64,000 nucleotides of DNA from Streptomyces maremycinicus (GTDB lineage: Bacteria; Actinomycetota; Actinomycetes; Streptomycetales; Streptomycetaceae), in contig NZ_BBYG01000018.1 of NCBI RefSeq assembly GCF_001184025.1, forward strand, positions 1 through 64,000. Direction: 5' to 3'. Within the stretch, counting starts at the first letter, position 1. Each line of letters starts with the position of its first letter. Below are positions 17,482-29,500 of the stretch, one piece after another. A program made the translations under genes and the position numbers. The notes under the pieces were generated by a model. The model was not told the DNA's origin and searched no databases. It was given only the letters and a program-made list of their open reading frames with translations.

Positions 17482-17506
17482 GAGCCGGGGCTGTGAAGCC
17501 CGGCTC
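17482..17506. terminator. Bidirectional terminator between the response regulator and the AlkX gene
   Basis: GAGCCGGG(G)CT pairs with AGCCCGGCTC, a ten-base-pair stem with one bulged G and a short GTGA loop. It lies between the two convergent genes, 35 bases after one stop and 21 before the other. No T-run is present. Confidence 0.6.
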
Positions 17507-17526
17507 GGGCGCGGCTCGGATCCGGG

Positions 17527-18726
17527 TCAGGCCAGTGCGCGGGTGAGTTCTCCGACGAGGGGCTCGCGCAGGTCCGGGGCGTCCACGCGCTCCACGCGTA
17601 CGTCCGTGCAGTCCACCCAGGTCGCCGCTTCGAGCAGGGCCTGGGCCACCGCCGGGACCGCCTTCGGGCCGTCCAGGGTGACCTGCCGGGCGATCAGGGT
17701 GCGGCCCTCGCGGGCCGGGTCCACGCGGCCGACGAGCCGGCCGCCGGCCAGGACCGGCATCGCGAAGTAGCCGTGGATCCGTTTCGGCTTGGGGACGTAG
17801 GCCTCCAGGCGGTGCGTGAAGCCGAAGATCCGCTCGGTGCGCGCCCGCTCCCAGACGAGGGAGTCGAAGGGGGACAGCAGCGTGGTGCGGTGGCGGCCGC
17901 GCGGGGGTGTCGCCAGCGCCGACGGGTCGGCCCAGGCGGGTTTGCCCCAGCCCTCGACGGTGACCGGGACCAGGCCGGAGTCGGCGATCACGGTGTCGAC
18001 CTGCTCGCCCCGGAGGCGGTGGTAGTCGGCGATGTCCGCGCGGGTGCCCACGCCGAGGGACTGGCCGGCCAGGCGGACGAGGCGGCGCAGGCACTCGGTG
18101 TCGTCCAGTTCGTCGTGCAGCAGGTCGGCGGGTACGGCGCGCTCGGCGAGGTCGTACACGCGCTTCCAGCCGCGGCGCTCCACGCAGACCACCTCGCCGT
18201 ACATCAGCGCGCGCTCCACGGCGACCTTGGTGCCGGACCAGTCCCACCATTCGCTGGTCTTCTTCGCGCCGCCCAACTCGGTTGCCGTGAGGGGGCCTTC
18301 GGTGCGCAGTTGCTTGATGACCTGGTCGTACGTGCCGTCGGGGAGCGCGTGGTTCCAGTGCGGGCGGGCCCGGTAGGCGCGGCGGCGGAAGGCGAAGTGG
18401 GGCCATTCCTCGACGGGGAGGATGCAGGCGGCGTGGGACCAGTACTCGAAGGCGTGCGGGCGGGCGGCGGGGGTGCCCGGGGCCTCCGGTTTCCAGTACG
18501 CGTCCTCGACCGTCTTGCGGCCCACGGCTCCGAGGCGGGCGTAGGGGATCAGTTCGTGGGAGCGGGCCAGGACCGAGATGGTGTCGAGCTGGACCGCGCC
18601 GAGGTGACGGAGGACGCCGCGGACGCCGGCCTTGCGGTCGGGTGTGCCGAGGAAGCCCTGTGCGCGCAGGGCGATGCGGCGGGCTTCGTCTGCCGAGAGG
18701 GTGGTGTCGGGGCGCGGGGTCGTCAT
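17527..18726 (-). CDS. Winged-helix DNA glycosylase of the AlkX/YcaQ (HTH_42) family
   Basis: The 399-aa protein belongs to the winged-helix HTH_42 family, which includes E. coli YcaQ/AlkX and Streptomyces AlkZ. These enzymes excise bulky N-alkylated bases and unhook interstrand crosslinks. The segment GAVQLDTISVLARSHELIPYARLG contains a QxD motif like that of the AlkX subgroup rather than the QxQ of AlkZ. WWDWSGTK and LLSPFDSLVWERARTERIFGF are also typical. The start is ATG 18726; a GTG three codons upstream is possible. It is transcribed alone, convergent with the response regulator. A housekeeping repair role is the likely assignment, since no resistance or antibiotic cluster is adjacent. 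Confidence 0.87.
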   Translation of the reverse strand: MTTPRPDTTLSADEARRIALRAQGFLGTPDRKAGVRGVLRHLGAVQLDTISVLARSHELIPYARLGAVGRKTVEDAYWKPEAPGTPAARPHAFEYWSHAACILPVEEWPHFAFRRRAYRARPHWNHALPDGTYDQVIKQLRTEGPLTATELGGAKKTSEWWDWSGTKVAVERALMYGEVVCVERRGWKRVYDLAERAVPADLLHDELDDTECLRRLVRLAGQSLGVGTRADIADYHRLRGEQVDTVIADSGLVPVTVEGWGKPAWADPSALATPPRGRHRTTLLSPFDSLVWERARTERIFGFTHRLEAYVPKPKRIHGYFAMPVLAGGRLVGRVDPAREGRTLIARQVTLDGPKAVPAVAQALLEAATWVDCTDVRVERVDAPDLREPLVGELTRALA

Positions 18727-18909
18727 GGCTCGCACGATAGGGGGTGGGACTGACAGTGCGGGGTGAGCTGGGGGTTCGGGGGAGGTGGGGTGCGGGTGAG
18801 GGGTTCCGCCTCCGCCGCCCCTTCCCGTTCGCGCCCTCGTTCGTGCCTCTGGGGCGGGGTGTCGGGGCCCGGGGGGAGGGTGCGTGGGGCCGGGGTGGGG
18901 TGTCGGCCT

Positions 18910-19497
18910 TCAGGGGGAGGTGGCGTCGGGTGCCGGGAGGTACGGGGCGGTCGACGGGAGGCCCAGGTCCGAGGGGAGCAGGGAGGCGAGCCAGCAGTCG
19001 CGGCGCACGCCCTTGTTGGCGATGGCGGAGCGGAGGGTGCCCTCCAGGGTGAAGCCGGCGTTCTCGGCGACCGCGCGGGAGGCGGTGTTGCCGATCTCGG
19101 CCCGCCATTCGACGCGGTCGACGGGGAGGGTGGTGAAGGCCCAGCGGGCCGCGGTGAGGGTGGCCTCGGTGATGTAGCCGTGCCCGCGGTGTTCCTTGGC
19201 GGCCCAGAAGCCGACCTCGGCCGTGCCCGGGGAGCGCATGGTGAGGCTGAGGGCGCCGGTGAGGGCGCCGTCGGGGAGGAAGACGCCGAAGGTGAACATG
19301 GAGCCGCTCGCCCAGCCCTGCGGGGCGAGCAGTTCGGTGAAGTTGCGGGCGTGCTCGGGGAGGTAGGGGGAGGGGATCGTGGTCCAGCGCTGGATGTCGG
19401 GGTCCTGGGCGGCGGTGTACACGGCGTCGGTGTCGCGCGGGTCGAGGGGGCGCAGGACGAGACGGGGGGTGGTGAGGGTGACGGGCTCGGGCTCCAT
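18910..19497 (-). CDS. GNAT-family N-acetyltransferase (RimJ/RimL-like)
   Basis: The product is 195 aa and begins with TLTTPRLVLRPLDPRDTDAVY, the usual start of the RimJ/RimL acetyltransferase subgroup. The acetyl-CoA segment is GFWAAKEHRGHGYITEATLTAARWAF, and ENAGFTLEGTLRSAI lies near the end. Such proteins acetylate protein N-termini or small amines; the substrate is not evident. ATG 19497 sits directly before the conserved motif; an upstream extension has no family support. It is divergent from secA. Confidence 0.88.
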   Translation of the reverse strand: MEPEPVTLTTPRLVLRPLDPRDTDAVYTAAQDPDIQRWTTIPSPYLPEHARNFTELLAPQGWASGSMFTFGVFLPDGALTGALSLTMRSPGTAEVGFWAAKEHRGHGYITEATLTAARWAFTTLPVDRVEWRAEIGNTASRAVAENAGFTLEGTLRSAIANKGVRRDCWLASLLPSDLGLPSTAPYLPAPDATSP

Positions 19498-19778
19498 CGG
19501 CCGATTCTGCGCGGGGTGTCCCGGTGGGCGCCATTCCTTTGCCGTGGGTGAGCGCGTGATCACAATTCGCGCAATTCGTCCGGCGGACGCGGCACCATCG
19601 GCGGGGCCCGGCCGTTGTCCCCTTCGAAGAAGATTTTGGAGCAGGTGCGCAGCAGTGTGCGGTCCTCGTCGCGGCAGGCCTCCCGGGGTGGCGGGGTCCT
19701 CGCATACGATGGCCGTTGCTCAGTTAGTCCATTGGAAACCGACCGTCCCAGGCCCGACCGGCAAGGAGACCAACCCCC

Positions 19779-22625
<2,847 letters not shown>

Positions 22626-22634
22626 GGCACGGGT

Positions 22635-22661
22635 GCCCGCGGCGCCGTCGGCGCCGCGGGC
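22635..22661 (+). terminator. First hairpin after secA
   Basis: A perfect 12-bp stem GCCCGCGGCGCC/GGCGCCGCGGGC with a GTC loop lies ten bases after the secA stop. It has no T-run but is directly followed by a second hairpin with one. Confidence 0.65.
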
Positions 22662-22675
22662 CGCGTAGCGGCTTG

Positions 22676-22708
22676 GGGCCGGGTCACCTTCGGGTGGTCC
22701 GGCCCTTT
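22676..22708 (+). terminator. Main secA terminator with UUCG tetraloop
   Basis: A 13-bp stem, including two G-U pairs, runs from GGGCCGG to CCGGCCC around a TTCG tetraloop and is followed by TTT. Together with the preceding hairpin it ends secA. It also lies downstream of the convergent Rv3235-family gene. Confidence 0.85.
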
Positions 22709-22755
22709 GCCGTGGGGCGGTGCGGGGGCGTGCCGTGGGGCGGTGCGGGGGCGGC

Positions 22756-23427
22756 TCAGTCGTCCTGGGGGCGGGGCCCGCGGGTGCCGTCGAGTTCCAC
22801 GGCGGTGCAGCGCCAGCGGCGGTCGGTGCCGAGTTCCAGCCGGAAGGCCATGGCCCGCAGGCGGTCGCCGGCGCCGATGCGGGCGAAGGCCTCGATGGCG
22901 CCGGGGCGGGGGACGTAGTAGCCGATGTCCCGGACGACGGCGCGGGCGCCGTGGGCGGTGCGCAGGGGGCCGCGTTCGGCGAGGTGGGCGAGGTCGTCGT
23001 AGGCGTGGCCGAGGGTGTGCCGGAGCATGAAGTGCACGGGGCGACGGCCGGTCAGGACCGCGAGGAGTCGGTCGGCGAAGAGGTCTGTGGGGCGGGGCTG
23101 GGCGGGGGCGGACGGTGTGGTGCCCGTGCCGGCTCCCGGACCGGTACCGGTGCCCGGGCCGGTGCCGGTACCGGTTCCCGTGTTGTCGGGGCGGGGAGCC
23201 GGGCGGCGGGTGAGGGAGTGAGGGGTCGCGGGACGGCCGTCGGCGGGGCGGGTGGGGGCGGCGGTGCCGGTGCCGGGGGGACCGGGTGGGCGGCCGCCGC
23301 CGGGTGCCGTGCGGGGGGTGCCGCCGCTCGGGGTGCGGGGCGGGGCGCCCGCGGGGCGGCGGGTGTCGTGGCGGCCGGGAGGCCGGTTGCCCGAATGGCG
23401 CTGCGTCCTCGTCATGACCTTGTTCAT
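22756..23427 (-). CDS. Rv3235-family protein
   Basis: The 223-aa product has about 100 N-terminal residues of low-complexity Pro/Gly/Thr sequence (NTGTGTGTGPGTGTGPGAGT). A conserved C-terminal domain follows with DLFADRLLAVLTGRRPVHFMLRHTLGHAYDDLAHL and RDIGYYVPRPGAIEAFARIGAGDRLRAMAFRLEL. This C-terminal domain matches the Rv3235 family, whose members are encoded near secA and mtrAB in actinobacteria. The function is unknown. ATG 23427 is used; an in-frame ATG four codons later (23415) is an alternative. The Gly/Thr stretch is encoded by GGTACCGGTGCC-type DNA repeats. Confidence 0.82.
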   Translation of the reverse strand: MNKVMTRTQRHSGNRPPGRHDTRRPAGAPPRTPSGGTPRTAPGGGRPPGPPGTGTAAPTRPADGRPATPHSLTRRPAPRPDNTGTGTGTGPGTGTGPGAGTGTTPSAPAQPRPTDLFADRLLAVLTGRRPVHFMLRHTLGHAYDDLAHLAERGPLRTAHGARAVVRDIGYYVPRPGAIEAFARIGAGDRLRAMAFRLELGTDRRWRCTAVELDGTRGPRPQDD

Positions 23428-23767
23428 GGATGTCCCCGTTCGCTGGGCTCGGCTCTACCGGTCGGTAACTTGCCGTTGTGGATCTTGTACGGGGTTGCGG
23501 TGTGTGACGGCAAGGAAGCGGAGAGTTCCCGTCGCCGGGCCGGGGATTCACCTATCAGTGTGAGTGCGGGGTCGCCGGAGCCCGGTGTCACGGGGGCGCC
23601 CCGGGTGAGAGGCGGGGGTCGGGGTTGACGGTCGCGGGGGTGTGGGCAGGGGCCCGAAAGAGGACGGCCGCACGTATCCTGAAGGCCCTCGGGACGCGGG
23701 GAACCGCCCGCCCCGGGTAGTCGAGTCCGAGTCGTCCGAGCCTGCGACCACGAAAGAGCGGCCAGCC
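23428..23767. other. Divergent intergenic region, 340 bp
   Basis: This gap separates the leftward Rv3235-family gene from the rightward DUF6912 gene and should contain both promoters. A TTGACG element occurs near 23626, but no convincing -10 follows at the right distance. No ORF or RNA gene is recognisable. Confidence 0.4.
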
Positions 23768-24283
23768 ATGCGCGTCTACGTCCCCCTGACCCTCCCCGGC
23801 CTCGCCGAGGCGCACAAGACGGGTGAGCTGGGGCCCGGGCCGCTCGCCGCGTACGCCGTCACGCCCGCGCTGCGCGAGTGGTACCTCTCCGACGACATCG
23901 AGGAGCTGGAGTACGCGGCGCTCAGCAGGGCGGCGCTCGCCTCGCTGCGGCTGCTCGCGGCGGACCCGGGTGCTCCGCGGCGCCGGGTCGTCGTCGCCGT
24001 CGACGTGCCCGACCGCGCGGCCGTCGCGGACCCCGACCGGGGGCTCGATCCGGCGGCGCTGGGCGAGGTGCGGGTGACGGGTGCGGTGCCGCTGGCCAAG
24101 GCGGCCGCGGTGCACGTCGACTCCGGGGACGCGGAGACGGACGTGGCCGCCGCGGCGGAGGCGGTCGAGGCGGCGGACGGCGGGGACGACGACGCGCAGT
24201 TCGTCGTCGACGGGGCCGAGGACCATGAGCTGCTGTGGTTCGCCGGGCAGGAGATCCCGACGCTGGTGGGGTCGGGCGACTGA
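23768..24283 (+). CDS. DUF6912 family protein
   Basis: This 171-aa acidic protein starts MRVYVPLTLPGLAEAHKTGELGPGPLAAYAVTPALREWY and ends with DHELLWFAGQEIP, a pattern found in small actinobacterial proteins annotated DUF6912 that are encoded near secA. It has no membrane helix or signal peptide, and the function is unknown. The ATG at 23768 matches the conserved N-terminus; the in-frame upstream sequence is not conserved-looking. The HAD phosphatase gene follows after 34 bases, so the two are probably cotranscribed. Confidence 0.8.
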   Translation: MRVYVPLTLPGLAEAHKTGELGPGPLAAYAVTPALREWYLSDDIEELEYAALSRAALASLRLLAADPGAPRRRVVVAVDVPDRAAVADPDRGLDPAALGEVRVTGAVPLAKAAAVHVDSGDAETDVAAAAEAVEAADGGDDDAQFVVDGAEDHELLWFAGQEIPTLVGSGD

Positions 24284-24317
24284 GTCCGGCTCGTCGCCGA
24301 CGGGTACGTTTGCGGGT

Positions 24318-24989
24318 ATGGGGAAGCAGAAAGCGGCGCATATCGTCTGGGACTGGAACGGGACGCTGTTCCACGACAACGAAGCGATCATCGGGGCGAC
24401 GAACGCGGCGTTCGTCGAGCTGGGGCTGGAGCCGATCACGCTGGAGCGCTATCGGGCGCTGTACTGCGTTCCGGTGCCGAAGTTCTACGAGCGGCTGATG
24501 GGCAGGCTGCCCACCGATGCCGAGTGGCAGGTCATGGACGACGTCTTCCACCGGTACTACGCCGAGCACCGGGTGCGGTGCGGGCTCACCGAGGGCGCGG
24601 TGGAGCTGCTCGCGGGGTGGCGGTCGGCGGGGCACAGTCAGTCCCTGCTGAGCATGTACGTGCATGACGAACTCGTCCCGCTGGTCCGGGGGTTCGGGAT
24701 CGAGCCGCACTTCCTGCGGGTCGAGGGGCGGATCGGGCCCTCCGGGGGCAGCAAGGCCGAGCACATGGTCCGCCACCTCCAGGCGCTGACCGGGGTGCGG
24801 GCGGAGCGCACGGTGGTGATCGGGGACGCCGCCGACGACGCGGTGGCCGCGTTGCATGTGGGCGCGCGGGCGGTCCTCTACACCGGCGGGTCGCACAGCC
24901 GGGCCAGTCTGGAGGGCGTGGGCGTGCCCGTGGTGGACACGCTGGGGGAGGCGGTGGAGCTCGCGGCGCGGTTGGCCACGGCCGCGTAG
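24318..24989 (+). CDS. HAD-family hydrolase (phosphoglycolate phosphatase-like)
   Basis: The 223-aa protein has the HAD nucleophile motif in IVWDWNGTLFHD (D12 as nucleophile, with N where the second Asp is often found). A helical cap region follows, then motif II SLLSMYVHDEL, motif III with K in GGSKAEH and motif IV VVIGDAADDAVAA. It fits subfamily I phosphatases such as phosphoglycolate phosphatase or 5'-nucleotidase-like enzymes. The true substrate cannot be read from the sequence. It is probably cotranscribed with the DUF6912 gene upstream. Imperfect 12-bp GTGTCGGCAGCC repeats follow its stop. Confidence 0.85.
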   Translation: MGKQKAAHIVWDWNGTLFHDNEAIIGATNAAFVELGLEPITLERYRALYCVPVPKFYERLMGRLPTDAEWQVMDDVFHRYYAEHRVRCGLTEGAVELLAGWRSAGHSQSLLSMYVHDELVPLVRGFGIEPHFLRVEGRIGPSGGSKAEHMVRHLQALTGVRAERTVVIGDAADDAVAALHVGARAVLYTGGSHSRASLEGVGVPVVDTLGEAVELAARLATAA

Positions 24990-25187
24990 GGGGTGTCGAC
25001 AGGCCGTGTCGGCAGCCGTGTCGGCAGCCGTGGCGGCGGCCGTGGCGGGTGTCGGGTGGCGGGCGTGGCGGGTCGGGTGCGGCGTCCTCGGTGGTCCGAG
25101 GGCGCCGCGGGGTGACCCTGTCGTTCGGCTTCGGTGGACCGGCGGGCGGGTCTCGGGACGGATCAGTCTCGGGTGGGGCAGGTCAGG

Positions 25188-25754
25188 TCACGTCGCCGGG
25201 GCCTTGGTGCGCAGCACCTTCAGGAACTCGCGCATCCAGGCCGAGTGGTCCGGCCAGGCGCGGGCGGAGACCAGGGTGCCGTCGACCACTGCCTCGGCGT
25301 CCTGGAAGGTGGCGCCCGCCGACTGCATGTCGAGCTCCAGGGCCGGGTACGCCGTGACGCGTCGGCCGTGGAGGGCGTCGGCGGCCGCGGTGAGCAGGGG
25401 GCCGTGGCAGATCTGGGCGACCGGTTTGTCGGCGTCGAAGAACGACTTGAGGATCTTGCGGAGTTCGGGGTCGTTGCGGAGGTATTCGGGGGCCCGGCCG
25501 CCGGGGATGACGACGGCGGCGTACTGGCCGGGGTCGACCTCGGAGAAGGCGAGGTCGGCGGGCCAGGTGTAGCCGGGCTTCTCGGTGTAGGTGTCGAAGC
25601 CGGGTTCGAAGTCGTGGACGACGAACTGGAGCTTTTTGCGGGTGGGGGCGGCGATGTGGACCTCGTAGCCTTCCTCGCGCAGGCGCTGGTAGGGGTAGAG
25701 GACTTCCAGGGATTCCGCTGCGTCGCCGGTGACGATGAGGATTTTCGCTGTCAT
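25188..25754 (-). CDS. DJ-1/PfpI-family protein
   Basis: This 188-aa protein has the DJ-1/PfpI Rossmann-like fold pattern: MTAKILIVTGDAAESLEVLYPYQ, AAVVIPGGRAPEYLR, and the nucleophile elbow VAQICHGPLLTAA with C116 and H117. Members act as deglycases, chaperones or intracellular proteases; the family label alone does not decide which. ATG 25754 has GAGAGGAG eight bases upstream, a strong ribosome-binding site. It is convergent with the HAD gene and stands alone. Confidence 0.9.
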   Translation of the reverse strand: MTAKILIVTGDAAESLEVLYPYQRLREEGYEVHIAAPTRKKLQFVVHDFEPGFDTYTEKPGYTWPADLAFSEVDPGQYAAVVIPGGRAPEYLRNDPELRKILKSFFDADKPVAQICHGPLLTAAADALHGRRVTAYPALELDMQSAGATFQDAEAVVDGTLVSARAWPDHSAWMREFLKVLRTKAPAT

Positions 25755-25899
25755 GGTGGGCGCTCCTCTCGGGCGGGCGTTGCCAGGGGCAGCGTGTCTC
25801 TTGGGGGTGGGCTTGCCAAGAGGGGGCGCTTTCAGCGTCCCGCGGAGTGGGGGCGCCGTCGACTTTTCCCGCCCCCGCCGCCCCTACCCGTCCCATCCC

Positions 25900-25954
25900 A
25901 GGGGCTGCGCCCCTGGACCCCTCCGGGGCTGGACCCCTCCGGGGCTGCGCCCCT
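25900..25954. repeat. GGGGCTGCGCCCC inverted-repeat elements
   Basis: AGGGGCTGCGCCCCT, a self-complementary hairpin with a TGC loop, occurs at 25900-25914 and again at about 25940-25954. A related copy GGGGCTGGACCCC lies between. This motif is, to my knowledge, a common dispersed element in Streptomyces intergenic regions. It may act in termination for the leftward PfpI gene's surroundings or be a selfish small repeat. Confidence 0.7.
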
Positions 25955-26122
25955 GCCCGCGTTCCCCTTCCCGCCGGGGGCGGTCGGCCCCGAGTTGCCC
26001 GAGGCGTCGGCCCTTACCCCCTCGGTGCCCTCGCGCACCACCCCTCGCGTCCTGCTCGGAGGGCTCGGGTGGGTGGGGGGAATGCTGTCCTCTCCCATGT
26101 CATGGGGTGTTTTGCCTCTGTG

Positions 26123-26140
26123 CAGAACGGCAAAGTTCTG
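26123..26140 (+). promoter_or_regulatory. Dyad in the glutamate dehydrogenase promoter region
   Basis: CAGAAC and GTTCTG are exact inverted arms six bases apart, in an AT-richer stretch that also contains TTTTGTACACATA. The position suits an operator for the large downstream gene, but the binding protein is unknown. Confidence 0.4.
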
Positions 26141-26544
26141 GGTCGGGTTTTGTACACATACGGCTCATGACGGGAGGGCCGGGAGGGGCGATAGCCTTGG
26201 TGGCGTGATCAGCGCGATAGTTCGCGGGGGCCTTGTCGTCCCCGCCCTGCGCCCGGTGTGTGCGGACCATCTCCGCAGCCGGGCGGCGGACGCTGGTCGG
26301 CGCGGGCGGGACGGGGCCGAGAGGGCCCCCAGGACGCCGTACTCACCCCGGATGCACCTGGCGCGGAGAGCAGCGTCACACCCGGGAGTGGTGTCGAGAA
26401 TGGCTGATAACCCCCCGCTCATCCCACCTTGCGGCATAGCGTCGGAGCAGACCGGAGAACCCGGGCCGTGGCGTCGAGCCGCAGGGGAAGAGGCAGTACT
26501 TCCTTCTACGTCACGCAACGGCGCGCGACAGGAGCCAGAGGACC

Positions 26545-29500
26545 ATGCAGACCAAGCTGGACGAAGCCAAGGCCGAGCTGCTCGAGAGGGCGGCGCGGGT
26601 CGCTGAGAACAGCCCGGTAGGGGGGCATCTACCGACTGGGACGACGGGCGAGGGCGGCGGTGCTCCGGGAACCCCGGACCACGCCACCCTTCTCGCGTTC
26701 CTCCAGCGCTACTACCTGCACACCGCTCCGGAGGACCTGAGCGGCCGTGACCCGGTCGACGTCTTCGGAGCCGCGCTCTCGCACTACCGGCTGGCCGAGA
26801 ACCGGCCGCAGGGGACGGCCAACGTCCGGGTGCACACGCCGACCGTCGAGGAGAACGGGTGGACGTGCAGTCACTCGGTCGTCGAGGTCGTGACCGACGA
26901 CATGCCGTTCCTCGTCGACTCCGTCACCAACGAGCTGACCCGGCAGGGCCGGGGCATCCACCTCGTCATCCACCCGCAGATCGTCGTGCGGCGCGATGTG
27001 ACCGGCAAGCTCATCGAGGTGCTCAGCTCCACGCCCGCCGCCGCGGACCTGCCGCACGACGGGCACGTCGAGTCGTGGATCCACGTCGAGATCGACCGGG
27101 AGACCGACCGCGCCGACCTCAAGCAGATCACCGCGGACCTGGTGCGCGTCCTGTCCGACGTCCGGGAGGCCGTCGAGGACTGGGAGAAGATGCGGGACAC
27201 CGCGCTGCGGGTCGCCGACGGGCTCCAGGAGGAGCCCGTCCCCGGTGATCTGGCGCGGCCCGAGGTCGACGAGGCCCGTGAGCTGCTGCGCTGGCTGGCC
27301 GCCGACCACTTCACGTTCCTCGGCTACCGGGAGTACCAGCTGCGCGGGGACGACTCCCTCGCCGCCGTTCCCGGGACCGGGCTCGGCATCCTGCGCTCCG
27401 ACCCGCAGCACGTCGACGCCGACAGTCACCACAGCCACCCCGTCAGCCCCTCCTTCGAGCGGCTGCCCGCCGACGCCCGCGCCAAGGCGCGTGAGCACAA
27501 GCTGCTGGTGCTGACCAAGGCGAACAGCCGGGCCACCGTGCACCGGCCCTCCTACCTCGACTACATCGGCGTGAAGAAGTTCGACGCGGAGGGCAACGTC
27601 GTCGGGGAGCGGCGCTTCCTCGGGCTGTTCTCCTCCGCCGCCTACACCGAGTCCGTGGTGCGGGTGCCGGTCGTACGGCGCAAGGTCGAGGCGGTGCTGA
27701 AGGGCGCCGGGTTCTCGCCCAACAGCCATGACGGGCGCGACCTGCTCCAGATCATGGAGACCTACCCGCGCGACGAGCTCTTCCAGACGCCGGTGGACGA
27801 ACTGCGTTCCATCGTCACCTCCGTGCTCTATCTCCAGGAGCGGCGCCGGCTGCGGCTGTACCTGCGCCAGGACGAGTACGGGCGCTACTACTCGGCGATC
27901 GTCTACCTGCCCCGCGACCGCTACACCACGGGCGTGCGGCTGCGGATCATCGACATCCTCAAGGAGGAGCTGGGCGGGACGAACGTCGACTTCACCGCCT
28001 GGAACACCGAGTCGATCCTGTCCCGGCTGCACTTCGTCGTGCGGGTCCCGCAGGGCACCGAGCTGCCGGAGCTGTCCGACGCCGACAAGGAGCGCATCGA
28101 GGCGCGGCTGGTCGAGGCGGCGCGTTCCTGGGCGGACGCCTTCCAGGAGGCGCTCACGGCCGAGCTCGGCGAGGAGCGGGCCGCGGAGCTGCTGCGGCGC
28201 TACGGCAATGCGTTCGCGGAGGGGTACAAGGCCGACCACAGCCCGCGTTCCGCCGTCGCCGACCTGTGCCACCTGGAGCGGCTCACCGAGGAGCGGAACT
28301 TCTCGCTCAGCCTGTACGAGCCGGTGGGTGCCGCGCCCGGCGAGCGTCGCTTCAAGATCTACCGCAAGGGTGACGCGATCTCCCTGTCGGCGGTGCTGCC
28401 GGTGCTGAACCGGCTCGGCGTCGAGGTCATCGACGAGCGGCCGTACGAACTGCGCTGCTCGGACCGCACCAACGCCTGGATCTACGACTTCGGTCTGCGG
28501 ATCCCCAAGTCGCTGGCGGGTCCCGGGGGCGACCTCGGTGACGACGGGCGCGAGCGGTTCCAGGAGGCGTTCTCGGCGACCTGGACCGGCAAGGCGGAGA
28601 ACGACGGGTTCAACGCGCTGGTGCTGGGTGCCGGGCTGCACTGGCGGCAGGCGATGGTGCTGCGCGCGTACGCCAAGTACCTGCGCCAGGCCGGGTCCAC
28701 GTTCAGCCAGGACTACATGGAGGACACCCTCCGTACCAACGTCCACACCACCCGGCTGCTGGTGTCGCTGTTCGAGGCGCGGATGTCGCCCGACCGGCAG
28801 CGTGCCGGGCACGAGATCGTCGACGCGCTGCTCGAGGAGCTGGAGGCCGCTCTCGACCAGGTCGCGTCGCTGGACGAGGACCGGATCCTGCGGTCCTTCC
28901 TCACCGTCATCAAGGCGACCCTGCGGACGAACTTCTTCCAGGAGCGGGCGGGCGGCGAGCCGCACGACTACGTCTCCATGAAGTTCGACCCGCAGGCCAT
29001 CCCGGACCTGCCGGCGCCCCGGCCCGCGTTCGAGATCTGGGTGTACTCGCCGCAGGTCGAGGGCGTGCACCTGCGGTTCGGGAAGGTCGCGCGCGGTGGT
29101 CTGCGCTGGTCCGACCGGCGGGAGGACTTCCGTACCGAGGTCCTCGGCCTGGTGAAGGCGCAGATGGTGAAGAACACCGTCATCGTGCCGGTCGGCGCCA
29201 AGGGCGGCTTCGTGGCCAAGCAGCTGCCCGATCCGGCCGTGGACCGTGACGCGTGGCTGGCCGAGGGCATCTCCAGCTACAAGACGTTCATCTCGGCGCT
29301 GCTCGACATCACCGACAACATGGTGGGCGGGGAGGTCGTGCCGCCGGCCGACGTCGTGCGGCACGACGAGGACGACACCTACCTGGTGGTCGCCGCCGAC
29401 AAGGGCACGGCGACGTTCTCCGACATCGCCAACCAGGTCGCCGAGTCGTACAACTTCTGGCTCGGTGACGCCTTCGCGTCGGGCGGCTCGGCCGGCTACG

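Larger units (their letters stand above)
25755..26544 (+). other. Long upstream region of the glutamate dehydrogenase gene
   Basis: This 790-bp interval holds no confident gene. Positions 25850-26090 are G/C-rich with inverted-repeat elements. A more AT-rich stretch at 26095-26170 is the most promoter-like part and contains a dyad. From about 26200 to the ATG at 26545 there is a roughly 340-bp possible leader, with an AGAGGA ribosome-binding site just before the gene. Confidence 0.4.

Noticed and set aside
26204..26544. Possible small ORF starting at GTG 26205 before the glutamate dehydrogenase.
   Set aside because: The frame runs into the dehydrogenase start, with no ribosome-binding site or recognisable domain. 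A leader region fits better.
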